Of a DNA stretch of 64,000 nucleotides, positions 11,292-23,267 are shown piece after piece. The notes beneath the pieces are model-generated. The model saw nothing but the letters and a program-made list of their open reading frames with translations. It had not been told where the DNA came from and did not search any database. Position 1 is the stretch's first letter. The number at the start of each line of letters is the position of its first letter. The translations under genes were made by a program, and so were the position numbers. Source of the stretch: Haemonchus contortus (lineage: Eukaryota; Nematoda; Chromadorea; Rhabditida; Trichostrongylidae); contig LS997565.1 in the NCBI GenBank assembly GCA_000469685.2, positions 5,715,005-5,779,004 of the forward strand, read 5' to 3'.

Positions 11292-14151
11292 TTTTTAGCT
11301 GAGATGCCATTTGTTTGCTTGCATTGCGTTCTTATCGCCGTCATGGGGTCGTGATAGCGATGCTGAACTGCGGTTGCGCAAAGTGATGGAATGCTTTATT
11401 GGCTTTCAAAGGGTTCACCTGGCATGAAGTGGTTCAAGTACCCACAAAAGGTGTCAATCGTTTCGCGCCTCGTGTTTTAGTGTTCGGCCTACTCTTTTAG
11501 GGCACGATAGTTGGGGGAAGCACGTGCTTATACTTTAGAACCTCAATATGCTACACCGTAAAGGTAGAGGGCTTTTTTCCGGGATCTCTCAATCAAAATG
11601 AAAATTGGTCTTCATCAAGGGTGCAAAAAAAGCTGTGAAACATCATGGTCTGAATAAGGGCGTGGCTGTCTGGAACACTCACTTGAACGGCCTTTTCTCC
11701 TCGCTGAAATGAAACCATAAATTTACATATAATCCTATGGGGAGAACCGATCTATATCGCAGATCCTTAAGTTTGGACGTTCCTGATCTGTAGTGACCCA
11801 TATAGGAGTCCGAGAGCCCTGGATCAAGGGCCCAGAAACATGCACTTTATAGGCACGGAGGAGCATTCAAAATGGTAAATATCAAGGCACTTGATAAGTA
11901 TCGGTCGATTTGTAAGGGTGCTCTACGGTTTCTATAGGCACTATGGTTCACATGCATTTGGCTGTGTGCTTAACCTGCCTAGTTGAAGGTTTGAAGGCAG
12001 CTGGTGGGCTATTTGATGGATTTCTCTTTCTACTGTTGAACATTTGTAGACAAACGGGCTATCTTTTGAGAATTCTCGCAGTACCGGCTCATCAGTGAGA
12101 ATCAACCGGAACGGAGACACCTGGACCTTGTCATGCAATCTTTTTGAAAGCCTGTTTTGTACAGTCATGACTGCCTTTGCTTTCCTTTCTTATTTTATCG
12201 CTATTCCTAGCCATCGTGCAGTGGCAGATTTGTGATGGAAGGGGATTAAAATGGAAAATCACAAATGCAAGAAAAGTTACATTTCATTCGCCATGCCAAT
12301 AGTTCAATGTCATTGGCGTTACTAGTTTGACGAGGGCAGTTATGACGCTTTCAGAAGTTGTGATCGGGGGTGGTAAGAACTGGCAAGGTTCTTCGTGCTG
12401 TTATAATTGAACGATACCGATGGGGCTACTTAATGCAGAAATAATTGTTCTGAAGAACACTTCGAATTACAACAGAGGAAATCTCAGCTCTCAACATGCG
12501 CTCTTCGGTCTTCCGGCCTCTTGAAGGGAAGCTCAAGCCGTTATGTACTCATCGGCTGGTGTTTTTGCTTCCAACAACCGGTTGGTGTTACAGTGGTAGT
12601 ACCTAATGACGAGTATGAAGCAGTTACGCCGCTGCTACGACGCTTGCTATGAGCTGCCATAAACTTTCAGTAGCTCAGTACATTTCCTTTCATCTTTTAC
12701 TTTCTTCATGCATTTCTTGAAATATTTTTTGCTCCAAATCTAGTTTTATTTCTTTTATGAAAATCGAATTCCTCTTTATGGCCTATCTATCGCTTCCGAA
12801 GAGGGTTCATCTGCTTCTAACTTGGTTCTAGGTTTTGGTGCAGGTAGCAACGGGTTTATTATGGCGACTGGTTCGAAAATGGGTGCAATAGAACCAGGTT
12901 ATCACCACGTTCACATTATCCATTAGCCACTTTTTATCCATACAAGACAGAACCGCTGTGCCGGTGGTTTTATGTTATGTGTACTTTTATACGAACGCCA
13001 ATGTTGTAAAGGTGTAATGTAGAGAACTTATGAGGATCCGTTTCCGTGATTTAGTGAGTGGTAGTTACTTGCATAGGTGCTGGGAAGACTTCAAGTTGTT
13101 ATCATGAGTAATGAAGCAGTTCACCCCTCTCTTGAATTCACAAACTCTTTGCTGCGAAAACTTTCCTTCAAGGTGTCATATTTCTTCATTTGGACTCACA
13201 TTAGACGCGTTTTCCTGTAGGTTCCAAACTGGGCGACAAAAAGGGTACCAAACTGGTATCCGAAGGAGTTCTTCAGAAGTGCATTACTTCATACTTTTCG
13301 AATATAAATTGCTTTTGATTTCAAACGTCAGGGCAATTGTTTGATTTACGATTCATCCAGATAAAAGTTTCTGTGACTGGGGAGTTCAGAATACTGATAG
13401 ATGTAAAATTGTCCCTGCTGGAAAGGGCTCTGAAACCTTGCATCAAGTGATTGATTGACGGCTGTGATTAACTGCGTGTGCTGATTGTGTAAATACTCCA
13501 GTAGCTTGTATCAGAGTGACTCTGATGATTGAGGGCACTTCCTCTTGCTGTGGCAAGTGTAGGGTGAGATACCCTACAATGCAAGACTCAAGGACGAGGT
13601 GTGTAAATAACTATGGCATAGTGACGTCAAAAATAATCTATTCGGTGGATAATCGCTTTCTGTGTGAGAGCGGATTTCTTCTTCTGAAAGTGGAACCTTG
13701 GAAGAAAAAACTATTGAGTCGGAGGGCTCTGCCCTTGAATTAAAATGTTAAACTCACCGTAGGAAGTGGGGGAGTGGGTTGGTAGAGCAGGGGTATACGC
13801 GTGGCTGGAGAACTTGGAGTATCATATGAGCTGACTGATTTGGTGGTGAAGTCTTACCAAGGGTAAAAACTTATACCGTTCAGCAAGGGTGTAAGGTCGA
13901 AGGTGGAGGTTAAAGTGTCCTGCTCTATTTGAGAAATGCTTTGTTCGGAGATAGTCGCTGTCTAGGAATTCCGTGAAGGGATCCCTCGTGTCTCAGAATT
14001 TTTCTCGTTTGTATTACCCGAAAGTAAGAATTTTTTGATTGTTGCTTTCCACCATTTATGACTTTCATTTTTTCTAAGTCCCTATGTCCTATGTGAGCTT
14101 TGGGAGAAAGCGAAAGCTCCACTAGATTTTACTTTTCGACAGGATGGCTTT

Positions 14152-14631
14152 CTATTGGAGTACAGTACTTTTATTGTGTTCGAAGCAGATAGACCATATC
14201 TCCGTCTTGTAAATGCCGATGCGAACAATGTAGGGAGTTGGTTTATCGCGCAGGCTTTGTACTAATACGACTAGCTCTAAGTATGGCTTTACGTTTTCCT
14301 CCATGTTATTTCCCTTTGAATTGGTACAATAGGATTTGGGATTCGTTTCGGCGATAATCGGATGCATGAGTCGGAGGCCACTCGTGCATACGTCTACATA
14401 GGAATATCCTATGTTTATGAATGCCGGTGTTCGATTGCTTACTGGGGGATTGACCTCATGGAGGGGGAATACGGATTTCAATAAGTGGCATACGTCGAAC
14501 GGAATGGTATTAGGGGTTATCTCCGCGATTATATGAGAGATGCAACTTTTCCATCTAATCGTCTGGATTAGACTTGGCGCAGTCTGATTTTCCTGTCTGC
14601 ATCCTGGCAAGGAAATAGGTATTAGGAACAT
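14152..14631 (-). CDS. Unrecognised 159-codon open frame
   Basis: The longest ATG-to-stop frame of the window outside known genes, on the minus strand, ending in TAG. It has Cys and Pro through its length and mixed codons that do not look AT-driven, for example the segments SLPGCRQENQTAPSLIQ and SLRDKPTPYIVRIGIYKTE. It has no membrane segment, no signal peptide beyond a weak MFLIPISLPG start, and no domain I can name. It may be a retroelement remnant or a lineage-specific gene. Confidence 0.33.
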   Translation of the reverse strand: MFLIPISLPGCRQENQTAPSLIQTIRWKSCISHIIAEITPNTIPFDVCHLLKSVFPLHEVNPPVSNRTPAFINIGYSYVDVCTSGLRLMHPIIAETNPKSYCTNSKGNNMEENVKPYLELVVLVQSLRDKPTPYIVRIGIYKTEIWSICFEHNKSTVLQ

Positions 14632-17600
14632 TCAAGGGAAACTGTTGCATAGTGGGCTAAGTAAATAAACGACCTAAAGAATTGATTTTCCCATGGAGGT
14701 CACGGTTAAGTGGCTCCAGTAACTCTGGCTTACTTAGGAGTAAATGGTTGTCTATGGCTGCCAATATTCGTTCTTCGACTGAACTTATAGAGCAGTGTTC
14801 ACGTGATATTTCTGACAGTAGTTTTTATCAGGGCAATTCGAATGGTTAGATGACAATCAAAGGGTAAAAAAGTTATTTACTTTACTTTGTCCTTTTTGTG
14901 TTTTAGATAAGCGTAATCTAATTTGAGGGATCATTTTCTTGGAAGACAAAAACTTAGAGAGCCTCAAACGCTGAAAACCAGACTTGATCCTCTCTCCTTA
15001 AAACAGATTAAGTAATTGATGCTTGAAATGCCCGCTGTCTGGAGACCTTTCTGGTGTTTCTCCCCTTTTTTGGTTTTTCCATAAAGGTTGTGAAATTAAG
15101 GGCTCAGCCTCATTACAATCTGAATGAATTAAGCTATTCTTGAAGTTTCTCCTTGGATCAGTGCAGTTTTCCTTTTTTAGAGTTCTTTTTCTTATCGAGA
15201 AACTGGTCTTATTGATTGGTTGCTATTGATAGCCTTTTTTGAACCAAGCAGTGAAACTGCAGTGATTCAGTAGAGTTCAAGGCTTATAATCAGTTTTCCA
15301 TTGTAAAGAATCAGTTCTATTACTTTTTATTCATCGAAATCCGGTTACGTTGGTATTGCAATCCTCGTAACTAAAAAAAGGATTCAAAAACTCGCGCAAT
15401 TGCAAAAGTAACATATTTGTTGGCTGGAAGCTGTTTACTTTTTCTTTGCCAGAGCTGATTGTACAGGTCTATTGTAAAGAACACTACGCTACAGACATGG
15501 ATTTGTCGAGTTTTCCAGAGGGTGAAGTAGATTGCTGGAAATGTAATCCATATGGGATATTGCAGCACGTGCGTAGTTTTTCGACGAAAGACGACCAGAC
15601 AGCCATTTAATTTTCCAGCCAGAAGACAGGATTATTATAGTGATTCATCATGGACATCAGGGAATGTCGTAGTGCTCGACATCGCCTTCGATGTTCCTGG
15701 TATGCTTCGAGCCGTTGTGGTTTGGATACGTATTGATTGCTCTCTGTCTGGAGTGCAGCTTTTGATTGGGTTCTTGGAGTAAAAAAATTTTTGCATTTTT
15801 CTTCGTGTAGAGATCTATCATAGTGCCCCATTTCTTCTTTTTTTCTGCTGAAGTTCAAGAAGTTGCTAAGAAAACTCCCTTTCTTTAACGAAAAAAAAAC
15901 TTTAGAAGTTCACATTATGGATTGGAAATCTCGCTCGAAATGATCCATCTCTTCTTTCTTCCTTTTCCACAGTAGTTTTAAAAAGATCTGTTCCATTATT
16001 TTGGAAAAGCCCTGTTTCCGTACTTCTATGATGAAAAGCGAATCTCCAAACTAGGGTTCCCTTTGCTGATAACTGTGCCTCCATAGCAGAACGAGAATCG
16101 TTTCTTGAAATGTTTTACGTTAATACCTTGTTGCCCTCAAACGCAGTCGTCGTTGACATAACCCAAGTAAAAATCTTCCAACAAAAGGGACTACAGCTTT
16201 TTCGTGTACAAGCAGTGGCGACAATTTTACACATCGGATCGCACTCTCTCCAAATTGCGAATGTGACTCATTGCCTCAATGCACGCCTAGCCTGAGAAAT
16301 GCGGAGAGATCCATTGTATAGGCCTTGTCGCGCTGCGTCGGACTTTTTCGTTGTGTGAACCGTCAGTTGTACTAATAAAGTTTCGTGTATCTCACAACGC
16401 TCTACTCCTGGTGGCAAGATAATGGACTTTCACTTATGAGGTTTCTTATGACTGGGATCGAAGAGTTGGAGTAACGAGCGCTAGTGATTCATGACGTCAG
16501 ACTTGAAGTCACTGGATATATCAGTCTAGCCGTAGATCTTTACGGCCTTTTTTATAGTTGTTCACATAGTAGTCTACTATTTTGTAAAGACTAGGGTTGG
16601 TTTGGTATGCTGGTTTGTTTGGTGCAAGAAATCAAGGGGTAGGTTTTGCGAAGTTTTGAGAATTTATTTTTTCTCATCATGAATCATGTCCTTGTCCTTG
16701 AATCGTTTTTACTTCTCCTCCTTTACGCTTCTCATTTCGAGCTTTGCTAATGTTTGTCTTTGTTCCTGTAAATCTTGAAGCGCCAGTGGGCTGTTGGACA
16801 AACACGCGTCAAGTGCTGCTGTATAATAGCAAAATCCTGTTGACATAGACTCACTGGGCCAGGCAGTGGCGTGCAGAATGCAGCCAGCGAATAGCTTCTC
16901 CTAGTAGGTTAAGCCGATGAACAAATGACCATTCCAAGTGATCGCCAAAGTCATACATTAGGTGTGGAACCAGCTTCAGAGGATCGTGAAATGCTCGAAG
17001 TGTTATTGTAGGGAAGGCAGGTTCCATTGGCCTGGATATCACAATTCAAAGAGAATTTGTTGGAATTGTCAGTCGCTTTCTGGGAATGGAGGGGTAGAGT
17101 AAAGTAACACAATGGAATATAACCTATTTTGTGGTAAATTTATGTTGTTACTGGCATTCTCATGAATAATCCGCATTTGTTTATTCTTTCGGTAACGGTT
17201 GCGAGCCCTCCAGTAATCGGGTTGCAAGAAAAAACAGTTCTTTTCTAAAAGATCCTGAACAGGAAAACTGAAGTAAGTATATTCACAGTCCCTTGCTCTC
17301 CTCCTGCTCTTTCATTTCTCGTAATTTGAATATTTATAAACTAAACATTCGAGCTTTTCTTTGTTGTTTGCTTTCACAGCTTTTTTGGCTGGCTTCGTAG
17401 TGAAGCTGATACTAGTTATGAGAAGGTTCGAATCGTTTTTCTATGTGGATTGTTTGGTTTAGGTGTGAAGCTGCCCATCTTATGAACGCTCAGGAGTGTT
17501 GAAGCGATCCGTTTTTTCTCTGAAAATTTGACAGATTCCTAGAAACTTTGAAACCGTTTCGTTATAGTGCAGTCTACTGCACGGGAAATTTTGCAGAGAA

Positions 17601-18033
17601 CTTTCAGAAGTGAAGCTATAACGTTTCAAGTCGAACACTTTGACTTTCTCTTCAATCCCTACCTGCAGTGGACGTGTAAGATTATTGCCGTGTTCGAGTA
17701 GAATTTATTGCTTGGCAATGTTTGGTGTTATCAGTTACACAAAATTGTAAAAATCTCCGGGTAAAAACTACCTCACACGGTGGCATCAGTAGGGTTTATT
17801 GCTGTTTTTCCCGGGTATTCATTTAGATAGTGGAATTATCAATTTATCAATTCGTCTATTACCGTAATACCTGATTTCGGAAACAATAATTGCTTCGTTG
17901 AATCAGTTCTAGCAACCATTGCGCAAAAAGCTAATCTAATTGACGGAAGATCTTTTTGGCACCCGAGGTTTCCGGTTTGCTTTCAAATGTGAAAGGAAAA
18001 TTCATTGATAAATGTTTCGATACAGGTTTCCCG
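14632..18033. other. No supported gene
   Basis: AT-rich intergenic or 5' intronic DNA upstream of the coiled-coil gene. Only short frames are present, none with paired splice sites that join the downstream exons. Confidence 0.6.
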
Positions 18034-18054
18034 ATGGCTGGGGACTGTGAAATG
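18034..18054 (+). CDS. Candidate first coding exon of the coiled-coil gene
   Basis: ATG at 18034 opens a seven-codon stretch (MAGDCEM) ending at a GTATGA donor. It leaves phase 0, which fits the phase-0 exon at 19979. An acceptor-like CAG lies a few bases upstream at about 18022-18025 and could receive a spliced leader. The stretch is very short, so this is only a phase-consistent guess; other starts in the upstream 18 kb are possible. Confidence 0.27.
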
Positions 18055-19978
18055 GTATGAGCAGATTTGAAATGTTCCTGTAAACACAGTGTGAATATAA
18101 GCTCCTTTTTTGGGTTTTACCTGGTTAAATATGTATTAACATGCAAGTCGAATAGCAAAATTCTACCTCCAAAGCCCTCTTTGGTAACTGCGATTCACTG
18201 TCAATCGAGTAGAACACGAAACACTAGCGCTGCTGTGCAAAAATCATTATTCCGTGATAAGTGGAAATTAGTCTCGAAATTCGAGAGGGGGAGGCTTCGT
18301 AGATGTGATAGTAGAGTACGTCAGAACTTTGAGTTCTCGGGTGTTTGAAATTTTTTTTCTCGGCAGAACATCTGTAACGATTGGCATTTTTTGAAGGCGC
18401 CGACAAAGTCGTAACTTTTGTCTGTCATGGGAATCATACAAAGGGGGTGCCACGCTGTTGCAAAATTTTCGCAACCAAACCATCATTCTGGCTTTCATGT
18501 ATGAGATTTCCATTGAGTTTTTCACATAAAAGGCTGCGGAATCAAGGCATTGCTCTAATGATTCGCTCAAATTCTGTGACTTTGACTCTCTCACTTATCT
18601 GTCCTACAAATAAATTTCTACTTTTATACTCTAAAAGTTCAAATGAAAGCTTAGGTCACGTCTAAAGTTTCCTGCAGTGGTTGCAATGAGAGGATTTGGT
18701 GGCATTGTGAAAGTTGTCTGCAGAAGGTTGAGGGGCACCTGCAGACAATGAAGTTTGTTTTGCTATTGATTCAGCTGGTCTGATGTTTTTTGAGTGTCGC
18801 TTTCGTGCAATTATAGAAATTTCGTGATATATAGCCATTTAGTATTACTACGATGAGACTACTACATACTGTAGAGTTTCATTCCGTTTCGATTACCGGA
18901 CCGTTGCTGTTGGGATGAGCTAACACAGCGTTTTGTTGTTTATATGTGATAAGGAAGTGAAAAGCAGGAACAAAAGACGGGTTGTTTGGAATTATTTTGA
19001 ACGCTCACGATGCGTCATGCCACTGAGAAGGTTGTTATGATCGCACTGATTTTGGACTTGCATAGTAATGAACTACTCTTAAAAGTTTTGGCAATTCCCC
19101 CGGTTTTACGTAGGAGGCCATGCCTGCAAAGATTAATTGCTCGGATTTTTCTCACGCTTAAGATTTTAAATCTTTTCTTCAGATTCTTATACAGCGTAAA
19201 CGTAGGTTCGAGGGTGGTAAAAAATGAATAAAAACGATATAGACGAAGTCTGAAAACAAACTACATTCCCTAGTGTAGTTATCAATAACCAACTCCAGTG
19301 CGTATGGAGGACTTCATACAATTTTTTTGAGAGAGCGCCATTCTGCCCCCTCATTGGGTGAATCAACTTGTGCACTTTACTTCATTTTATGGTGTATAAA
19401 CAGTCATAGGCTGGGCATTTTATGAATGTTAGTGTTTACGAAGTGGAACCGGGGATAAACATCCTTGTTTTCTTGTAAAAAGTAAACAATCCATGCGAAA
19501 ACAGTTTTTTGCTGAGGATATCCATATAGAGCTGTGTATCGTTTAATCGTTGCGTTTCTTATCGCATTTGTCCCATCTCACCCCTTCAATATTTGTTTTT
19601 CCGATTTTTTATGTTATCATAATGGTGCCGCTGTGTTTTTATGACGTCCACGCGCAATCATGCTCTGCATCGGCCAGGGGAGATTTGCCTGATAGCCGGA
19701 GATTCCCGTTCATTTCATCAAGAAGAAACGTAAGGGTCTAATTGAGGAGTTTGAGACTTTCGCATGGGAAATGAAGCGCAGCTGGGGTCGAAGACGGGAG
19801 CTAATGTGCGTGAGAACTTGCGTAATATGTAACTTATGAGCAGTCCAAGTGTCCGATTTCCCATCGAAGGATGATCCTGGGAAGATTTGTCGCCTGGGGT
19901 TAACGACTTGTCATTGAAGCTCTATTTAATATCGTCAATGATACCAGGGATATTTGTTGGCTGAATGTGATATTTTAG

Positions 19979-22900
19979 GAGAAGTCTACAGCTTGTGAGA
20001 GGAAAAAGGCGACCCTGACGAAATCGTCCTCTACACAATCTCAGCAAGATTGCCAAGCGAAGATGATTAACGAGGCTAACAACCAGTGCCGTGGAGTAAG
20101 TTTCCTTGTTGTTTTTTCACTTTGGCTGAAGATTCGACCTGGAGATTAAAAATCGAAAATAGCCCACGGAACCAGTAATATTAGTGCTACCGTATGCCAC
20201 AATGCGGTTCTGCTTACCGGTTGATATCAGGGGTTGAGGAAAGAATTCGATGAGAGAAAGGCTTCGGCACTTTCCTTGTGTCAATGAAGTTTTCTTGTCT
20301 GAGAAAGTAAAATTTTCATTGAGTTCCGTTAGATCCCTTTTCTGTATGAAGGTCTTTGGAGGCAGCAGAAAAGGCGCTAGTTTCGTTAGTTGTTACCAGA
20401 TTTAAGTAAACTACTGACCGTCAGAATCAACAAATGACATCATGTCAGGATTTAGACGAATTTAAGACAAGGAGGAAGAAGGATAGTGGGGGAATATGGG
20501 CCTAGTCCAAGGGAGAAGTACAAGGAATGGGTGGTTGGTCTGGAAACTTGCTCTGTGACAGTTGGTGACATGTAATTGTGGGAGGTAATCTCGTTAAGTT
20601 GGAGTGGCAACTCGAAAGTAAGTGAGCGGTGGAAAAGATGACAGTCGTTGCGGTTTGGAGGTTTCTTGCAGGTCTATCGACTTCATTTTCCAGTGCCTAA
20701 GCGAGTTGCTGGCCTTGTATTAGTGTACTTTAAGGTATGACTTATTTCTTCCTCGCTTCCTTCTCCACGAAACCGGAACTAGAACTGTCATCCTCTTTAA
20801 ATACCTTGGATGATTTACCTACATAAAAGTTGTGCTCATTTTTCGATAAGCTTATCGCAGACGAACTGTTTTATGGTCTACGAGCTTTATTCCGTATGAC
20901 GGTTCTTGTTTACGTCATTGACACTGCAAAAAATGAATAAATTATTGGGCCGAGCAGTTAGGGTTCGATAAGTGAGCTGAGCATTTCATGTTGCCGACTT
21001 AATTGGCTTTTTCATTGCCGTGGAAGAGACCGAGACGGTCTTCAGGAGATAGACCGTTCTACTAGAAATGCAAAGGGAGGGATGAGCAGCTTCGGAGACG
21101 TTCGAATCGGAAGTAGTTGAGATGTGTAAATCAAAGATAAATGTAAAGCAGAGCGTCTTCCCCACGTAAAAAGCATAGCTGACCAATCCCCATTGTAGTT
21201 CGCCATACTGTCGATTAACATTCTGAAACGTAACCGGATTTCAAGACGTACTTGCGATCATAAAGTTTCCAGGGTAATCTATTCGATGGTAACCTTCCAG
21301 ATTAATTATTGATATCGCTGACCCCGCTTCAGCACAAGATTCCTCAAAAGACCTATGAGTGTCTAAACACAGCCTGAAGGAGATTATTTCTGTATAGCTT
21401 CTTCCTTAAAGTAGTAGTTTTAGCCGTCAGAGAATGGTTGTGGTCACTCGTCTATGACAACGCCGATTCCTGCAGCGTATCCAATTCCGATTCAGTACCA
21501 ATATCCTATTCCTACGCATGGATATTCTACGGGCGCTGTGAGTTCAGCAAGTCGTTTCTTTTTGAAAGTGGATGATTGTCCAAAGAAGCATTCCTGTTAT
21601 CCCAACCGTATGCTCGTCTGAGTCATGGAAAAACATTTCAAATTCTTTTGACGAATCTTGCCTCTTTTCATATTTTCCGTAACGCTTCTGTATTTCTTCA
21701 GTGAAGGTTTAATTCTGTTACGCTTCTAAGCAATCTTAGCTGTGATGTACACATAACCGGCCATTCGACACTGTTCCATAGGCTTTAAAGGTTACCATCA
21801 GAAAATTGGATCAAAAAATGCTCGACCAAAGTGGTCATCTTTCGAATCCACAGTTCCTGTTCTAGTAGTCGATTGGCCCTTCTTGGCCGACACTTACGGG
21901 ATTGCTCTCCACAATTTTTTATGACATCGTTTTAATTTTATACGTTTTAGTGGTTGCCATAGGTTGAGAAAGTGTTTGAACAGATAATTTCCAAATATTT
22001 CTTTTTCCCTTGTCCTGAAGAAGAGAATGATGTTGTCCAGCCCAGCTCGGAGCCTGTTATCTATGAACTTGACTCAATCAAAAAGGCGTTGCATTTTATT
22101 TCCCTGTGAACTGCGGAAAGCGTACCCCCCCCCCCCCCTCCCTTACACGAAGAAGATCCTTGTATCGGACATCGGAATTCAGGAGTTAACCATTCGTGGT
22201 AATTTTCTGAATCACTTATATCGTCAGAAGTCGTCGATATCCAAACCTCTACTATTTTTGTTAGTGGTAGATTAATATTGTTTGAGCTGTTTGGGTTATT
22301 CCGTTTTGTATGCTGAATTTCAAGAAGATAGGAGTGGTTAGAGCTAAGCGCATTCGCCGATTCCTCGATACTCGTTTTTGTTTTTGTCTGGATTTACATT
22401 TGATCTTGATTTAAAACCTTCCGAAGATGTTGATAGTAGAGGTGCTTTGAGAAACTGGCTCGCTGTCCGGTTTTTATACCAACGACGGTCTGAGCCATAG
22501 CATGCGAATGACATTAACGTGCAGCAGCCTTTCAAATGTTTTCTGAAGGACACGCCTAGGTGCGATTGAATAGACGTAAGATTTGTGCAAAGAAAATCTA
22601 CAGTTTTCAGGGACCGGCACCAGCAACAGCAATGCAATGGAACTATCTACAGGCTATACCGATAAATCTTATACCTCCAGGAACTATTCCGATTCCAGTT
22701 CAGGTGCTGCTTTTCGCTGAGGAGTTCGAGAACCGATCAAAGTCTTGCCTGATAGGAAATTAAATGGGCTGGTAGATTCGGGAACTCATAATAAATTTGA
22801 TATTGACATGTTTTTTTTTGAGTCTTGAACGGAAATTCAGATTTTTGTGGTTAGTCACTGAAGTTTCCGGTATATTATTTATCGATAGTTTTAGGATCTG

Positions 22901-23267
22901 AGCAAATCAATAGCGGAAGGCACACCAATTTGTCCAGTGACGGTAGCAGAACAGTTTGCACAGATGTCTGTCACGAACGCAGGATGGGGTGCAATGGCCC
23001 CCGCAGCTGGTTGGTTACTTATTTGGTGATGTAGATTTAGAAATTCATTCGTAATAGTGAGTCTCTTCTGTGGAGTTCGGTCTTCATAGTTCTCATTTCA
23101 TACCAACTGCTTCTTAGCTTAAGTACATTTAATTGCATGAAAAATTTCAGTGCCTATGGCCATTCCTATCCAAAATCCTGCTGCTTTCCATAGCGCTCCC
23201 ATTGATCCAAGTCAGGAACCGCGTGAAGCTAATGTAGCCGTTGTTCCTCCTTTAGCTTCTCATGAAG
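19979..23267 (+). CDS. Exons 1-5 of the coiled-coil gene: Pro/Ile/Gln-rich N-terminal part
   Basis: Five exons: 19979-20095, 21424-21537, 22611-22703, 22895-23009, 23151-23267. Exon 1 has a TATTTTAG acceptor and a perfect GTAAGT donor. Exons 2 and 3 encode low-complexity repeats of Pro-Ile-Pro with Tyr and Gln (for example YPIPIQYQYPIP), including a TPIP variant of SxIP. Phases run 0,0,0,1,1. The region lacks any recognisable fold and is probably disordered. An intermediate ORF at 22027-22275 has no usable donor and was left out. Confidence 0.7.

Noticed and set aside
17401..17440. GGTTCGAATC box resembling a tRNA T-arm
   Set aside because: No acceptor stem or anticodon arm can be folded around it on either strand.
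22027..22275. Plus-strand ORF containing a poly-C tract
   Set aside because: No usable donor and it would disturb the phase between well-supported exons 2 and 3; the C run is a slippage tract.
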